Shown here piece by piece: positions 1 through 8,206 of a stretch of DNA of 64,000 nucleotides (within the stretch, counting starts at the first letter, position 1; every line of letters starts with the position of its first letter). Below the pieces are notes generated by a model that made no database searches, was not told the DNA's origin, and saw only the letters and a list, made by a program, of their open reading frames with translations. The position numbers were made by a program, and so were the translations under genes. Origin of the DNA: Lachnoclostridium sp. An14 (GTDB lineage Bacteria; Bacillota; Clostridia; Lachnospirales; Lachnospiraceae); the NCBI RefSeq assembly GCF_002160755.1, contig NZ_NFLE01000003.1:62001-126000 (forward strand). Reading direction: 5' to 3'.

Positions 1-1
1 C

Positions 2-1318
2 GAGATCAAAAAAGGCAGCTGGATCAACGAGCATATGCTGGAGCTCCCCACGCCTCCTGACGTGGACAGCATGGAGTACGGCACCAACATTGTGACGGAT
101 CTGCCGGAGCCGCCGGTGAAGACCTGGGAGGGCTACCGCAACCCCTGGGGAGGCCCTGCGGGCACCAGAAATATCTTAGGCATCAGCACCACGGTGCAGT
201 GCGTCACCGGCGTGCTGAACGTGGCCGTTGAGAAAATGAGACGGGAGCTCCTTCCCAAATATCCCAACGTGGACGACATTGTCCCCGTAAACCATCCCTA
301 CGGCTGCGGCGTGGCCATCAACGCCCCGGAGGCCAAGGTGCCCATCCGCATCCTGCGCAATCTGGCCAAGCACCCCAACTTCGGCGGCCAGCTCATGGTG
401 GTGGCCTTGGGCTGCGAGAAAATGACCGTGGATATGCTGATCGACGAGGCGGACATCAGCCCGGAGAACGTGATTGTCCTCCAGGAGGAAAAAGGCTTTG
501 ACGCCATGATTAACGCCCTCATGGAGATGGCGGAAAAGAAACTGAAGATCTTAAACGAGAGAAAGCGGGAGACTCTGCCCCTGTCCGAGCTGCTGGTGGG
601 AATGCAGTGCGGCGGCAGCGATGCCTTCTCCGGCGTGACCGCCAACCCGTCTGCGGGCTACGCGGCGGATATGCTGGTACAGGGCGGCGCCACAGTGATG
701 TTCTCCGAGGTGACAGAGGTGCGGGACGGCGTTTACCTTTTAGCCCACCGCTGTGTCAGCGAGGAAGTGGAGAAGAAACTGGCGGCGGAGATGAAGTGGT
801 ACGACAACTACCTGTTAAACGGGGAAGTGGACCGCAGCGCCAACCCCACTCCCGGAAACAAGAAGGGCGGCCTGGCCAATATCGTGGAGAAGGCCATGGG
901 CTCCATCGCCAAGTCCGGCACCTCCCCCATTGTGGAAGTGCTCTCCCCCGGTGAGAAACCGTCCAAACACGGCTTAATCTACGCCGCCACCCCGGCCAGT
1001 GACATCGTGTGCGGCCCCTGTCAGCTGGCGTCCGGCATTGGCCTTCAGGTATTTATGACCGGCCGCGGCACTCCTTACGGCCTGGCCATCGCCCCGGTGA
1101 TCAAGGTCTGCTCCAGAAACGACATGAAGGAGCAGTGGCCCGACCTCATCGACGTGAACGCCGGCCCCATTGCCACCGGCGAGGCCACCATCCCGGAGAT
1201 CGGCACAGAGCTGTTCAACGAGATCATCGACGTGGCCAGCGGCAGAAAGCAGAGCTTTGCGGAGAAGTATAAGCTCCACAACGACCTGTGCATCTTCAAC
1301 CCGGCGCCGATCACCTGA
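2..1318 (+). CDS. garD: Galactarate dehydratase, C-terminal part (5' end outside window)
   Basis: This is the UxaA/GarD hydro-lyase that dehydrates galactarate to 5-keto-4-deoxy-glucarate in cytosolic sugar-acid catabolism. The reading frame is already open at base 2, so the N-terminal SAF-type domain is cut off by the window edge. The visible part follows E. coli GarD, as I remember it, almost end to end: [19 protein letters not shown], the metal-ligand region [14 protein letters not shown] (here [14 protein letters not shown]), [28 protein letters not shown]-like [11 protein letters not shown] and the terminal FNPAPIT. The match at GNKKGGL and the FNPAP(V/I)T end point to GarD rather than altronate dehydratase UxaA. 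The stop TGA is at 1316-1318. The next gene in the same direction is 640 bp away, so this is probably the last gene of a sugar-acid operon lying upstream. Confidence 0.93.
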   Translation, partial: EIKKGSWINEHMLELPTPPDVDSMEYGTNIVTDLPEPPVKTWEGYRNPWGGPAGTRNILGISTTVQCVTGVLNVAVEKMRRELLPKYPNVDDIVPVNHPYGCGVAINAPEAKVPIRILRNLAKHPNFGGQLMVVALGCEKMTVDMLIDEADISPENVIVLQEEKGFDAMINALMEMAEKKLKILNERKRETLPLSELLVGMQCGGSDAFSGVTANPSAGYAADMLVQGGATVMFSEVTEVRDGVYLLAHRCVSEEVEKKLAAEMKWYDNYLLNGEVDRSANPTPGNKKGGLANIVEKAMGSIAKSGTSPIVEVLSPGEKPSKHGLIYAATPASDIVCGPCQLASGIGLQVFMTGRGTPYGLAIAPVIKVCSRNDMKEQWPDLIDVNAGPIATGEATIPEIGTELFNEIIDVASGRKQSFAEKYKLHNDLCIFNPAPIT

Positions 1319-1356
1319 TAAAAGCAGGCGCCTCCGGCACCCGCGGAAAACAGAAT

Positions 1357-1559
1357 AAACGGACATGACCGCTAACGCGGTCATCACAAATTATGAAAGC
1401 CATGAGAATTGTTCCGCACTCCCGCAATTCTCACCCGTATTCGCATTCCGAGCTATCGCCCTCCGTGCTCATACGGGTTAGCGTCTCTAATGTCCAGGTA
1501 GTCTTACGTGCAAGCACGCAGTCTGCCTGGACATTGAGACAAGGCTTTCAGAGTAAAAA
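1357..1559 (+). repeat. Folded repeat element, family 1, copy 1
   Basis: There is no credible gene here; the stretch is dense with nested inverted repeats. P0: 1365-1372 pairs with 1377-1384 (loop TAAC). P1, enclosing the rest: TGAAAGCC 1394-1401 with GGCTTTCA 1543-1550. P2: 1403-1411 with 1425-1433. P3: CCCGTAT 1434-1440 with 1471-1477. P4: 1483-1498 with 1526-1540, one bulged T, and an apical CGTG(CAAG)CACG hairpin. Together they form a multibranched fold. The second copy lies at 22855-23190 on the other strand; 1357-1391 is identical there and the match continues through P1 with two differences. It lies between garD and a terminator hairpin. It may be a structured RNA or a non-autonomous mobile element; I do not recognise the family. 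Confidence 0.7.
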
Positions 1560-1562
1560 ATC

Positions 1563-1622
1563 AAAACGGAGCGGAGTCTCCGGCAGAACAGAAATGGTCT
1601 GCCGGGGACTTCGCTCCGTTTT
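1563..1622 (+). terminator. Long hairpin terminator downstream of garD and the folded element
   Basis: AAAACGGAGCG at 1563-1573 pairs with CGCTCCGTTTT at 1612-1622, and inside this CGGCAGA pairs with TCTGCCG. The 3' arm ends in a short T run followed by CCCTT. The A-run at the left and T-run at the right make it usable on both strands. It closes the garD transcript and insulates the two-component system downstream. Confidence 0.7.
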
Positions 1623-1681
1623 CCCTTATGAGGAATAGGGCACTGATACAGGAAAATTTATCCTGGAAAAGTTTATCTCGG

Positions 1682-1722
1682 AAACAGCCTGTAACACCGC
1701 TGACACATGAGAGTGGCATAAT
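1682..1722 (+). promoter_or_regulatory. Promoter and probable autoregulatory operator of the response regulator gene
   Basis: The block GAAACAGCC, then TGTAACAC (1690-1697), three bases, and TGACACA is followed by a -10-like CATAAT at 1717-1722. The same block, with the same 27-bp distance to a -10-like hexamer, occurs before the lipoprotein gene at 4042-4086. The ACAC/TGACAC half-sites repeat at 11-bp spacing over the -35 region, the usual arrangement for OmpR-family activators. Binding by the regulator encoded at 1963 is an inference. Confidence 0.55.
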
Positions 1723-1728
1723 AGAAAG

Positions 1729-1962
1729 AAACATAAAAGGAAAACGGGAAAAGAGAACGCTCAGCTCTTGCAGAATAGACCTGTTTCCGTTATGCTGAGT
1801 GGTGATGAAAATTCCCGTTTGACGGGAAAACGTGCGTACAACAGCGCAAGCACGCGCCGGCGGCTTTTGAATCGCGGGGAGTGCGGTTTTCCGCGACAGA
1901 ACAAAAGGGGACCGGCCTTACAGGCGGCTGCCCATAGTTTATATAGAGGAGGAATATTCCAT
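1729..1962 (+). other. Long structured 5' leader of the response regulator gene
   Basis: About 230 nt separate the probable start of transcription from the ATG at 1963. Several small hairpins can be drawn: TTCCCGT/ACGGGAA (1812-1818 with 1822-1828), CGTGC/GCACG (1831-1835 with 1850-1854) and TCGCGG/CCGCGA (1872-1877 with 1891-1896). An open frame runs through the leader but has no ribosome binding site at its upstream ATG, so I do not call it coding. No known riboswitch signature was recognised. Confidence 0.35.
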
Positions 1963-2610
1963 ATGCGTGTTTTAATTGCGGAGGATGACCGGGATATGCA
2001 GAAGATATTACGGTTATATTTACAAAAAGACGGGTTTGAGGTCCACGTTGTGTCAAATGGAAAAGAGGCGATGGATTTTCTGACGGAACAGGGGGCAGAC
2101 CTGGTGATTATGGACTGGATGATGCCCGTTCAGGACGGGATTCAGACCTGCCGCGAGATTCGGTCCCTGCGAATTCCCACAAAGATTCTGATGCTGACCG
2201 CGAAAGGGCAGAACGAGGATGAGATACAGGGACTCACCTGCGGCGCCGATGACTATCTGCGGAAACCCTTCGACATTCAGATCCTGCTGCTGCGGGTTCG
2301 CAAGTTGTGCCGGGCGGAGAATGCGATGGCTTTCCGGGACATTTGTCTGAATCCGGAAACCATGGAGGTGACAAAAGGCGGAGAGAAACTGGGGCTGACG
2401 AAAACGGAGTATGAACTTTTGAAATATTTCCTCTCAAACCAGCGCCGGATCCTGTCCCGGGAGCTTTTGCTGGACCGGATATGGGGAATGGACTATGAGG
2501 GAGACAGCCGCACGGTAGATACGGCCGTCCGCCGCCTGCGGGTGAAAATCGGCGAAGATCTGATTCAGACCAGGATTGGTTTGGGCTATGTGATGGGAGA
2601 AGGGGTATGA
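1963..2610 (+). CDS. OmpR-family response regulator
   Basis: This 215-aa DNA-binding regulator works with the histidine kinase that follows. The receiver domain (about 1-115) has the acidic pair E7-D8-D9, the phospho-acceptor D51 in VIMDWMMP, T83-like LTAK and the RKPF lysine near 105. The C-terminal winged helix (about 125-213) shows TKTEYELLKYF, SRELLLDRIWG and DTAVRRLRVKI. The start at 1963 is chosen because AGAGGAGGAAT lies 8 bases upstream; the longer open frame from 1768 lacks such a site. It overlaps the kinase by ATGA. The upstream operator motif recurs before the lipoprotein gene at 4122, which suggests that the regulator controls itself and that gene. Confidence 0.93.
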   Translation: MRVLIAEDDRDMQKILRLYLQKDGFEVHVVSNGKEAMDFLTEQGADLVIMDWMMPVQDGIQTCREIRSLRIPTKILMLTAKGQNEDEIQGLTCGADDYLRKPFDIQILLLRVRKLCRAENAMAFRDICLNPETMEVTKGGEKLGLTKTEYELLKYFLSNQRRILSRELLLDRIWGMDYEGDSRTVDTAVRRLRVKIGEDLIQTRIGLGYVMGEGV

Positions 2611-4004
2611 GACTGCTGTCCATGGTGCGGAAACGGTTGTACCGAAAATTTGTCCTTGGGGTTGTCTTGATTCTGCTGTTTACCCTGGCGGGAACCTTGT
2701 TTGCCAATTCCTGGCTGGTAGAGCGGTTTTATCTCCATGAGAAACGGGAGTATGTGGAGGCGATCGGAGATCGCCTGGCGGAAGAAATCGAAAGAGGAAA
2801 TGATCCTCAGGAGACAATCCGGACGGTGGAGGAACAGGAAAAGGTGCTGATCGTCCATTCAGGGGAGAGAAATGCCCCTGATGTCCTTGCCAATGAGCTG
2901 AGAGAGAAATTCAGGGAAAAGGGTCTGGGATTTCAGCGGTTGTGGCTGTGGGATCAGGATTATGAGAGGGCGGTGGAACAGGGCTCTCAGTTTCGCCTGT
3001 ACAGCCAGAATAAGATGGATTACAGCATACTGGTACAGTATCTTCTGCTGGAATCGGGGATGTATGCGATCGCGGCCATTGTACCTGATGCCGGGGGCTT
3101 TCTTTCCATTGTCAATCACATCGGCTTTTTGATTTACTTTTTCGCGGCGGCGGTGGCCACAGGGCTGATATTTGTAATGACCAGACATATTACGAAACCT
3201 CTGACGGAGATCTGCGCTTTTACGAGGAAAGTGTCCTCCCACGACTATGAGCCGCTGCGGATCCGGACGGGAGATGAACTGGAGGAGGTGGCGAACAGCT
3301 TAAATGATATGGCCGCCCACATTGAGCAGTATCAGAAAATGCTGGAGGAAAAGAATGAACAGATGAAACAGCTGCTAAACGACGTGGCCCACGACCTGAA
3401 AACGCCGGTTTCCCTGGTGCGGATGTACGCCGCGGGGATTCAGGACGGCCTGGATGACGGGACATTTCTGGATACGATTGTGAGGCAGAACGATAAAATG
3501 TCTCAGATTGTGGAGAAACTCCTTCATCTTTCCCGCATAGAACAGAGAGAATATCCCTGTGAGACGCTGTCCTTAGATCAGGTATTAGCCAGGTGCGTCA
3601 AGGAGCACAAAATCCTTTTTGAGCAGAGAAATCTGGAGCTCAGGGAAAGCATTCAGCCGGGCCTGGCCTTTAAAGGCAACGGGGAGCTTTTGAGCGAGCT
3701 GTTTTCCAACCTTCTCTCCAACGCGGCCAAATACGCCGCTCCTGGAGCCGTCACCGTGGAACTGCGGCGGGAAAACGGGGAATACCGGTTTCGGATTTCC
3801 AACCTTACGGAAAATGAGGATCTGGATACGGATCTGATCTGGCAGCCCTTTTATGTGGGAGAGGGATCCCGCAACAAAGAGCTGTCCGGTACGGGGCTGG
3901 GCCTGTCGATTGTGAAAAAGATCGCGGAACAGTTCTGCTATGGGGTTTCCTGTTTGAGGGACGGCCGGGAAATTTCCTTTGAAGTCCGGTTCCCGGCGGA
4001 GTAA
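2607..4004 (+). CDS. Membrane sensor histidine kinase, HAMP-HisKA-HATPase
   Basis: A 465-aa partner kinase of the preceding regulator. TM1 is at about 15-37, an extracytoplasmic sensor region at 38-170, and TM2 at about 171-192, followed by a HAMP linker (ITKPLTEI). The dimerisation domain carries the phospho-acceptor H262 in NDVAHDLKTPVS. The ATP-binding domain has the N-box LFSNLLSNAAKYA (N372) and G-box GTGLGLSIVKK (428-438). The start overlaps the regulator stop by four bases, which implies translational coupling. The sensor region resembles no ligand-binding family I know. Because the glycosidase-like lipoprotein is next, a cell-envelope or glycan signal is possible, but that is inference. 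Confidence 0.93.
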   Translation: MRLLSMVRKRLYRKFVLGVVLILLFTLAGTLFANSWLVERFYLHEKREYVEAIGDRLAEEIERGNDPQETIRTVEEQEKVLIVHSGERNAPDVLANELREKFREKGLGFQRLWLWDQDYERAVEQGSQFRLYSQNKMDYSILVQYLLLESGMYAIAAIVPDAGGFLSIVNHIGFLIYFFAAAVATGLIFVMTRHITKPLTEICAFTRKVSSHDYEPLRIRTGDELEEVANSLNDMAAHIEQYQKMLEEKNEQMKQLLNDVAHDLKTPVSLVRMYAAGIQDGLDDGTFLDTIVRQNDKMSQIVEKLLHLSRIEQREYPCETLSLDQVLARCVKEHKILFEQRNLELRESIQPGLAFKGNGELLSELFSNLLSNAAKYAAPGAVTVELRRENGEYRFRISNLTENEDLDTDLIWQPFYVGEGSRNKELSGTGLGLSIVKKIAEQFCYGVSCLRDGREISFEVRFPAE

Positions 4005-4041
4005 GAGGCTGCGGCAGGCGCAGGGACCGGGAGATTTTTAA

Positions 4042-4086
4042 GAAACAGGCGCTTGTAACACAGATGTCACAGGACGGCACTATTCT
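4042..4086 (+). promoter_or_regulatory. Promoter with second copy of the shared operator
   Basis: GAAACAGGC, TGTAACAC (4054-4061), three bases, TGTCACA, and a -10-like TATTCT at 4081-4086 repeat the arrangement seen at 1682-1722, including the 27-bp phase from TGTAACAC to the -10. It sits in the 117-bp gap between the kinase and the lipoprotein gene, so the latter probably has its own regulated promoter. Confidence 0.55.
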
Positions 4087-4121
4087 GTTGGAGAACATCA
4101 TTGACAGAGGAGAATAAGCCT

Positions 4122-6455
4122 ATGGGAACATCAATTTGGAACTTACTGTGTTTTATGCTGCCGCCTGCGCTGCTTTTAAGCGGCTGCTCTGCGAACCCGG
4201 TTTCCCCGGACAGCCCGGCAGTCAGAGAGGAGGCAAAGCAGGAGCTGGCGCTGCCCTTTGAGCTGGAGGCAAATGCGGAAACCTTTGAGCTGTCATTTCA
4301 GGTGAACGGGCAGAACGTCCCCGTTTCCGGCGGTGAGACAGCGTATTCCGTGGAAAACTATGAGGAGAGAGACGGAGTTATCTCCTGGAGCTATCCTGCG
4401 GAGCAGGTTCAGGTGCGTCTTGAGCCGAAGGAAGATTACCTGGAGGTACAGATCACTTCGCAAGGAGACGGGGACCGTGAGTTTGTGTGGCCGCAGATCG
4501 CGGCGGATCAGTATTACCTCCCCTTAGGAGAAGGAAAACGGGTGCCCGCTGACGATCCCGCCTGGATCCATTATCTGGACCGCCGGCAGGTATCCGTGAT
4601 GGAAGAACTGTCCATGCCGTTCTGGATTGGGCAGGAAGGGGATTTCTGCCTGCTGTTCATTATGGAAAATCCCTACAGGACCCAGATGGATTTTTCCGCT
4701 CAGCCGGAGCTCACTTTTTCCGTATCCCATGAATATCCGGAAATAGACGGGGAAAAAACAAACGCCTACCGGATCTACGTGACGGAAAATGACCCGGTCA
4801 GCTGCGCCAAGATCTACCGGAACTATGTGAAGGAAAACGGCGGGCTGGTGACTCTGGAACAGAAGGCGGAGGAAAATCCCGATATTGAGAAACTGTACGG
4901 GGCGCCCTTTATCTATCTCTGGGGAGAAAATCTGCTCTCCGCAGAGGATGTCCACTGGGGCGCGTTCCGCCAGGCGGTCCACACGCCGGTTATGGACTAT
5001 CTGCGCTCCTTTTCTTCAGAAATAGAAAACGGAGGGGAGTTTGAAAATACGCTGGATGAGCTGAGCCGTCAGGACTATGTGGCGGTTTACCAGCAGAACG
5101 TGATCTGCCGGTATCTCAGCCAGGTATTGCGCCGGGAAGATTTCTGGAATCCGGATGTGCTGCGCGAAAGAAACGGCCAGATAGACGCCTTGCTGGAATC
5201 CGGATACGAAACCCTGACCGATGAGCGGAAAGTGAGACTGCATAAGGAGGCGCTGGCCGCCAATCTGCCAGGTGTTTTCCGCGAGGTTTCTGACTGGATG
5301 AACGGGTCTACCTTGGATCTTATTCAGGACATGAAACAGTCGGGAATCCGCCACGCGTGGATCGGCTTAAACAGCTGGGAGCAGGCGTACGCCAAACCGG
5401 AACTGGTTGAGCAGGCTGTGGAAATGGACTATCTGATCGGCAGCTACGACTCCTACCATTCCATCCACGCTCCGGGGGAGGAACAGTGGATCACTGCCCG
5501 GTTTGAAGACCAGTCGCTCTATGAAAACGCGACGGTGACAGACCGGAATGGAAACAGGGAAAAAGGATTTCAGGGCGTTGGCAGGAAACTGAATCCCACG
5601 CTTTCCCTGCCTTCTGTGAAGACGCGAATGGAAGGGATTTTGTCCAATGACCTCCCGTTTAATTCCTGGTTTATTGACTGCGACGCCACCGGGGAAATCT
5701 ACGATGATTACACGCCGGAGCATCTCACCACGCAGCAGCAGGACCTGGCGGCCAGACTGGAACGGATGGCTTATATCAGGGACCAGTATGGCATGGTGAT
5801 CGGATCAGAGGGAGGAAATGATTTCGCGGCCTCTGTCATCGCGTTTGCCCACGGCATAGAGCTGAAAAGCTTTTCCTGGATGGACGAGGATATGAAAGCC
5901 AACCGGGAGAGCGAGTATTTCATCGGCAAATACTATAATCCCAACGGCGGTGTGGCAGAGCATTTCGCGAAACGGATTCCTGTGAAAGAGGAATACTACG
6001 CCGTCTTTGCCGCCCCTGAATATGACATTCCCCTGTTCAAACTGGTGTATAACGATTCCGTTATTACAGCAGCCCACTGGGACTGGTCTACCTTTAAAAT
6101 AAAAGGGGCGACACAGGACCGGATGATCCGGGAAGTCCTCTACAATGTTCCGCCCCTCTATCACCTGGACGGCGAGCAGTGGGAGGAGTATAAAAAAGAC
6201 ATTGCGGCCCATCACAGCGTATGGTCAGAATTCAGCGCCAAGGCCATCCGGCATGAAATGACGGATTTTGCCTGTCTGAAGGAGGACGGAACGGTGCAGA
6301 AAACGGTGTACGGCAACGAGCTGGCGGCCGTAGCCAACTTCGGCGATGACCCGTATCCCTACGAGGGCCAGGAAATTCCTGCCCACTCCGTGCTGATTCA
6401 GGACGCCGGAGAGAGGATGGTTTACACTCCAGTGCTGGACGAAACGCACAGGTGA
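4122..6455 (+). CDS. Large glycoside-hydrolase-like lipoprotein (DUF5696/GH101-like)
   Basis: A 777-aa secreted lipoprotein with a signal peptide ending in the lipobox LLSGC (C22). A beta-rich N-terminal half is followed by a likely TIM-barrel region from about residue 270 on, with GAPFIYLWG, IGLNSWEQAY, WFIDCDATGEIYDDY (candidate catalytic aspartates) and SEGGNDFAA. This looks like the uncharacterised glycosidase-like family DUF5696, related to GH101-type barrels; the assignment is from memory of the family and the substrate is unknown. ATG 4122 is chosen for GAGGAG about 10 bases upstream; a TTG at 4101 lacks a site. The upstream operator ties it to the regulator at 1963. Its last 34 bases overlap the end of the convergent acetyltransferase gene. 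Confidence 0.7.
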   Translation: MGTSIWNLLCFMLPPALLLSGCSANPVSPDSPAVREEAKQELALPFELEANAETFELSFQVNGQNVPVSGGETAYSVENYEERDGVISWSYPAEQVQVRLEPKEDYLEVQITSQGDGDREFVWPQIAADQYYLPLGEGKRVPADDPAWIHYLDRRQVSVMEELSMPFWIGQEGDFCLLFIMENPYRTQMDFSAQPELTFSVSHEYPEIDGEKTNAYRIYVTENDPVSCAKIYRNYVKENGGLVTLEQKAEENPDIEKLYGAPFIYLWGENLLSAEDVHWGAFRQAVHTPVMDYLRSFSSEIENGGEFENTLDELSRQDYVAVYQQNVICRYLSQVLRREDFWNPDVLRERNGQIDALLESGYETLTDERKVRLHKEALAANLPGVFREVSDWMNGSTLDLIQDMKQSGIRHAWIGLNSWEQAYAKPELVEQAVEMDYLIGSYDSYHSIHAPGEEQWITARFEDQSLYENATVTDRNGNREKGFQGVGRKLNPTLSLPSVKTRMEGILSNDLPFNSWFIDCDATGEIYDDYTPEHLTTQQQDLAARLERMAYIRDQYGMVIGSEGGNDFAASVIAFAHGIELKSFSWMDEDMKANRESEYFIGKYYNPNGGVAEHFAKRIPVKEEYYAVFAAPEYDIPLFKLVYNDSVITAAHWDWSTFKIKGATQDRMIREVLYNVPPLYHLDGEQWEEYKKDIAAHHSVWSEFSAKAIRHEMTDFACLKEDGTVQKTVYGNELAAVANFGDDPYPYEGQEIPAHSVLIQDAGERMVYTPVLDETHR

Positions 6456-6940
6456 GAGAAATCCCTCTCATACTCTACCAAAACCTCCACCGTCCCCTCC
6501 TGGAGTTTCCGGTTTCCGTTGGGGGCAAAGCCGTAGCGGCTGTAGAGGGCCCGGGCCGGTTCATTTTTTTCCAGGACCCACAGGGTGGCCCGGCGGATTC
6601 CGGCCTGGGCCGCCTCTTTTAAAAATTCCTCCAGGATGAAAGCCCCGATTCCCTGATGCTGGAAAAAGGGATCCACATACACCTCTTTTAATTCCCAGCA
6701 GCGGCTGTCCGCGCCGCCTTTCTCCCATTTAGTCATGGCCTTTACAATGCCGTCGTCGTACACAAATACCCCCTCAAGGGCACCCGGCTCGTCCCGGTAG
6801 AAAAGGGCCAGATCCAGCACCTGCATCTCCTGAAAGGACACGAAATCGTTCTGAAATATGGGGCGGAAGGCCGTCCGTTTGGCAAAGATCTGGATTTCCG
6901 CCAGCCGGGAGGCATCCTCCGGCACCGCTGGTCTGAGCAT
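6422..6940 (-). CDS. GNAT family N-acetyltransferase
   Basis: A 172-aa protein with the GNAT fold: LRPAVPEDASRLAEI at the start, the acetyl-CoA loop in VDPFFQHQGIGAFIL (Q/HxxGxG/A) around residues 101-115, and the closing motif NEPARALYSRYGF. The substrate cannot be read from sequence; it resembles the cytosolic GNATs annotated as acting on small metabolites or protein N-termini. The start is taken at 6940, where AAGGAGATGGTATC precedes the ATG; an open frame continues upstream but runs into the divergent promoter region. It is convergent with the lipoprotein gene at 4122, and the 3' ends overlap by 34 bp. Confidence 0.85.
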   Translation of the reverse strand: MLRPAVPEDASRLAEIQIFAKRTAFRPIFQNDFVSFQEMQVLDLALFYRDEPGALEGVFVYDDGIVKAMTKWEKGGADSRCWELKEVYVDPFFQHQGIGAFILEEFLKEAAQAGIRRATLWVLEKNEPARALYSRYGFAPNGNRKLQEGTVEVLVEYERDFSHLCVSSSTGV

Positions 6941-7159
6941 GATACCATCTCCTTTTTTGCTTATGTTCATGGGAAAATTGTACCACGGCCGCCTGGGACG
7001 TGGCAAGACAAATTGCCGCGTTTTCCTGGCTTTTTCGACAACTATGTATTTTTGGATAAAATTTCTGAAAAATATAGTGGAAATTCCCGCTGTTTCGTTG
7101 TACAATAGTGGGAAAAGGGGCCGTCCGCGGACAGGTGCGGCCGGACAGGGGGAAAATAT

Positions 7160-7792
7160 ATGGCTGACAATTATACCATCGTGATTCAGCGGGAGTTTGG
7201 TTCCAATGGCAGGACGATTGCCAGAAAGGTGGCGGACCGGCTGGGAATCCGGTTTTATGACAGGGACATTGTGGAAAAGGTGGCCAGCACGCTGAATCTG
7301 CCGGTGTCCACCATCAGCGACGAGGAGGAGAAGGCGCCCAGCGGCACCCTTCACTATCTGATGGCAAAGTTTCCGCTGGGTACGGACAACAGCTATATGC
7401 AGGACATGATCTTTTCCGTCCAGAAGGACATCATCCTAAAAGTGGCGGAGGAGGAGAACTGCATTATCGTGGGCCGCTGCGCCGACTATCTGCTGCGCAA
7501 CCGGAAGAACAATATCAACATCTACATCTTCGCGCCCTATTCCTACCGCCTGAACGTCTGCATCCATGACTACGGCATGAGCCCGGAGGAGGCAAAGAGC
7601 ATGATCCTCTCCGTGGACAAGGCCAGGGACGCCTACCACAAGAAATACGCCGGCCACTCCGCCAACGACGAGCGTTTTCAGGATCTGATGATCAATTCCG
7701 CCCTTCTTCCGGAGGACGATATCGCGGATATGATCGTCCAGCTGGCAAAGAAGAAATTCGGCATTGAGGAGGATCCCCACGTGGTAATTTAA
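7160..7792 (+). CDS. Cytidylate-kinase-like family protein
   Basis: A 210-aa P-loop-like kinase of the cytidylate-kinase-like group (AAK/Cmk2 type) common in Clostridia. The N-terminus IVIQREFGSNGRTIARKVAD carries the phosphate-binding loop in its variant form (REFGSNG), followed by LGIRFYDRDIVEKVA, the IIVGRCADYLL segment and the basic lid region around DKARDAYHKKYAG. True cytidylate kinase (Cmk) would have GPxGxGKST, absent here, so CMP kinase activity is uncertain. The ATG follows AGGGGGAAAATAT. The gene stands alone, with 219 bp to the divergent acetyltransferase and 414 bp to the ABC importer. Confidence 0.8.
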   Translation: MADNYTIVIQREFGSNGRTIARKVADRLGIRFYDRDIVEKVASTLNLPVSTISDEEEKAPSGTLHYLMAKFPLGTDNSYMQDMIFSVQKDIILKVAEEENCIIVGRCADYLLRNRKNNINIYIFAPYSYRLNVCIHDYGMSPEEAKSMILSVDKARDAYHKKYAGHSANDERFQDLMINSALLPEDDIADMIVQLAKKKFGIEEDPHVVI

Positions 7793-7919
7793 GGGGGAAT
7801 TTGTCTGTTTACGGCGGTTTTGCCCTGTTTTGCCCGTTTTTGACAGGGTATCGGTGATAAAAATTTATTACTGTAATGCTGTAAAAATTTGCAGCATCAC
7901 AAAAAAGCAGTAAATATTG

Positions 7920-7948
7920 TTGACAAATCCGTTTTGGATGATTATAAT
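7920..7948 (+). promoter_or_regulatory. Consensus sigma-A promoter
   Basis: TTGACA (7920-7925), a 17-bp spacer and TATAAT (7943-7948) give a full-consensus promoter. Transcription should start near 7955. An intrinsic terminator follows within 60 nt. Confidence 0.85.
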
Positions 7949-7954
7949 AGCAAG

Positions 7955-8013
7955 AAATCGCATAAACATAAGCTATAAGCGACGGAGCTTACTTAGGGAA
8001 GCTCCGTTTTTTT
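7955..8013 (+). ncRNA. Candidate very short RNA between consensus promoter and terminator
   Basis: A perfect promoter is followed by a hairpin CGGAGCTT/AAGCTCCG (7983-7990 with 7999-8006, loop ACTTAGGG) and a run of seven T. The predicted product is only about 59 nt. It could be a free small RNA, or a terminated leader for the amino-acid importer that begins 194 bp further on. No known riboswitch or T-box features fit in this length, and no in-frame leader peptide with a ribosome binding site was found. Confidence 0.5.
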
Positions 8014-8015
8014 GT

Positions 8016-8060
8016 TTTATAGGGAACGGCGTTTCCTATGACACAAAAGCCTCCGATGCC
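8016..8060 (+). repeat. Fragment of family-2 repeat (hairpin part)
   Basis: ATAGG-GAAC-GGC-GTTT-CCTAT forms a near-palindrome of the same type as the family-2 hairpins, and the following GACACAAAAGCCTCC matches the copy at 49858-49982. The rest of the 8061-8206 gap holds only short palindromes (such as TATGTACATA) and no recognisable gene. Confidence 0.45.
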
Positions 8061-8206
8061 GGCGCGCCGGACGCGCGCGGTCAGAAAAATGCTTTTTGGA
8101 TCCCCTGAAAGGGAACGGCAATTCTGCATATTTATGTACATAAAAAGCAGCGCACGCGTTTTCACAGGGCATCCACAGAAAAGAAAGCGGAAAGTGAGGG
8201 AACCAC

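Noticed and set aside
1394-1550. tRNA or tRNA-like cloverleaf.
   Set aside because: The fold is multibranched but far too long, with no T-loop consensus, anticodon-like loop or CCA end.
1393-1638. Open reading frame of about 80 codons through the folded element and terminator.
   Set aside because: No ribosome binding site; it crosses several inverted repeats and the terminator, and copy 2 does not preserve the frame.
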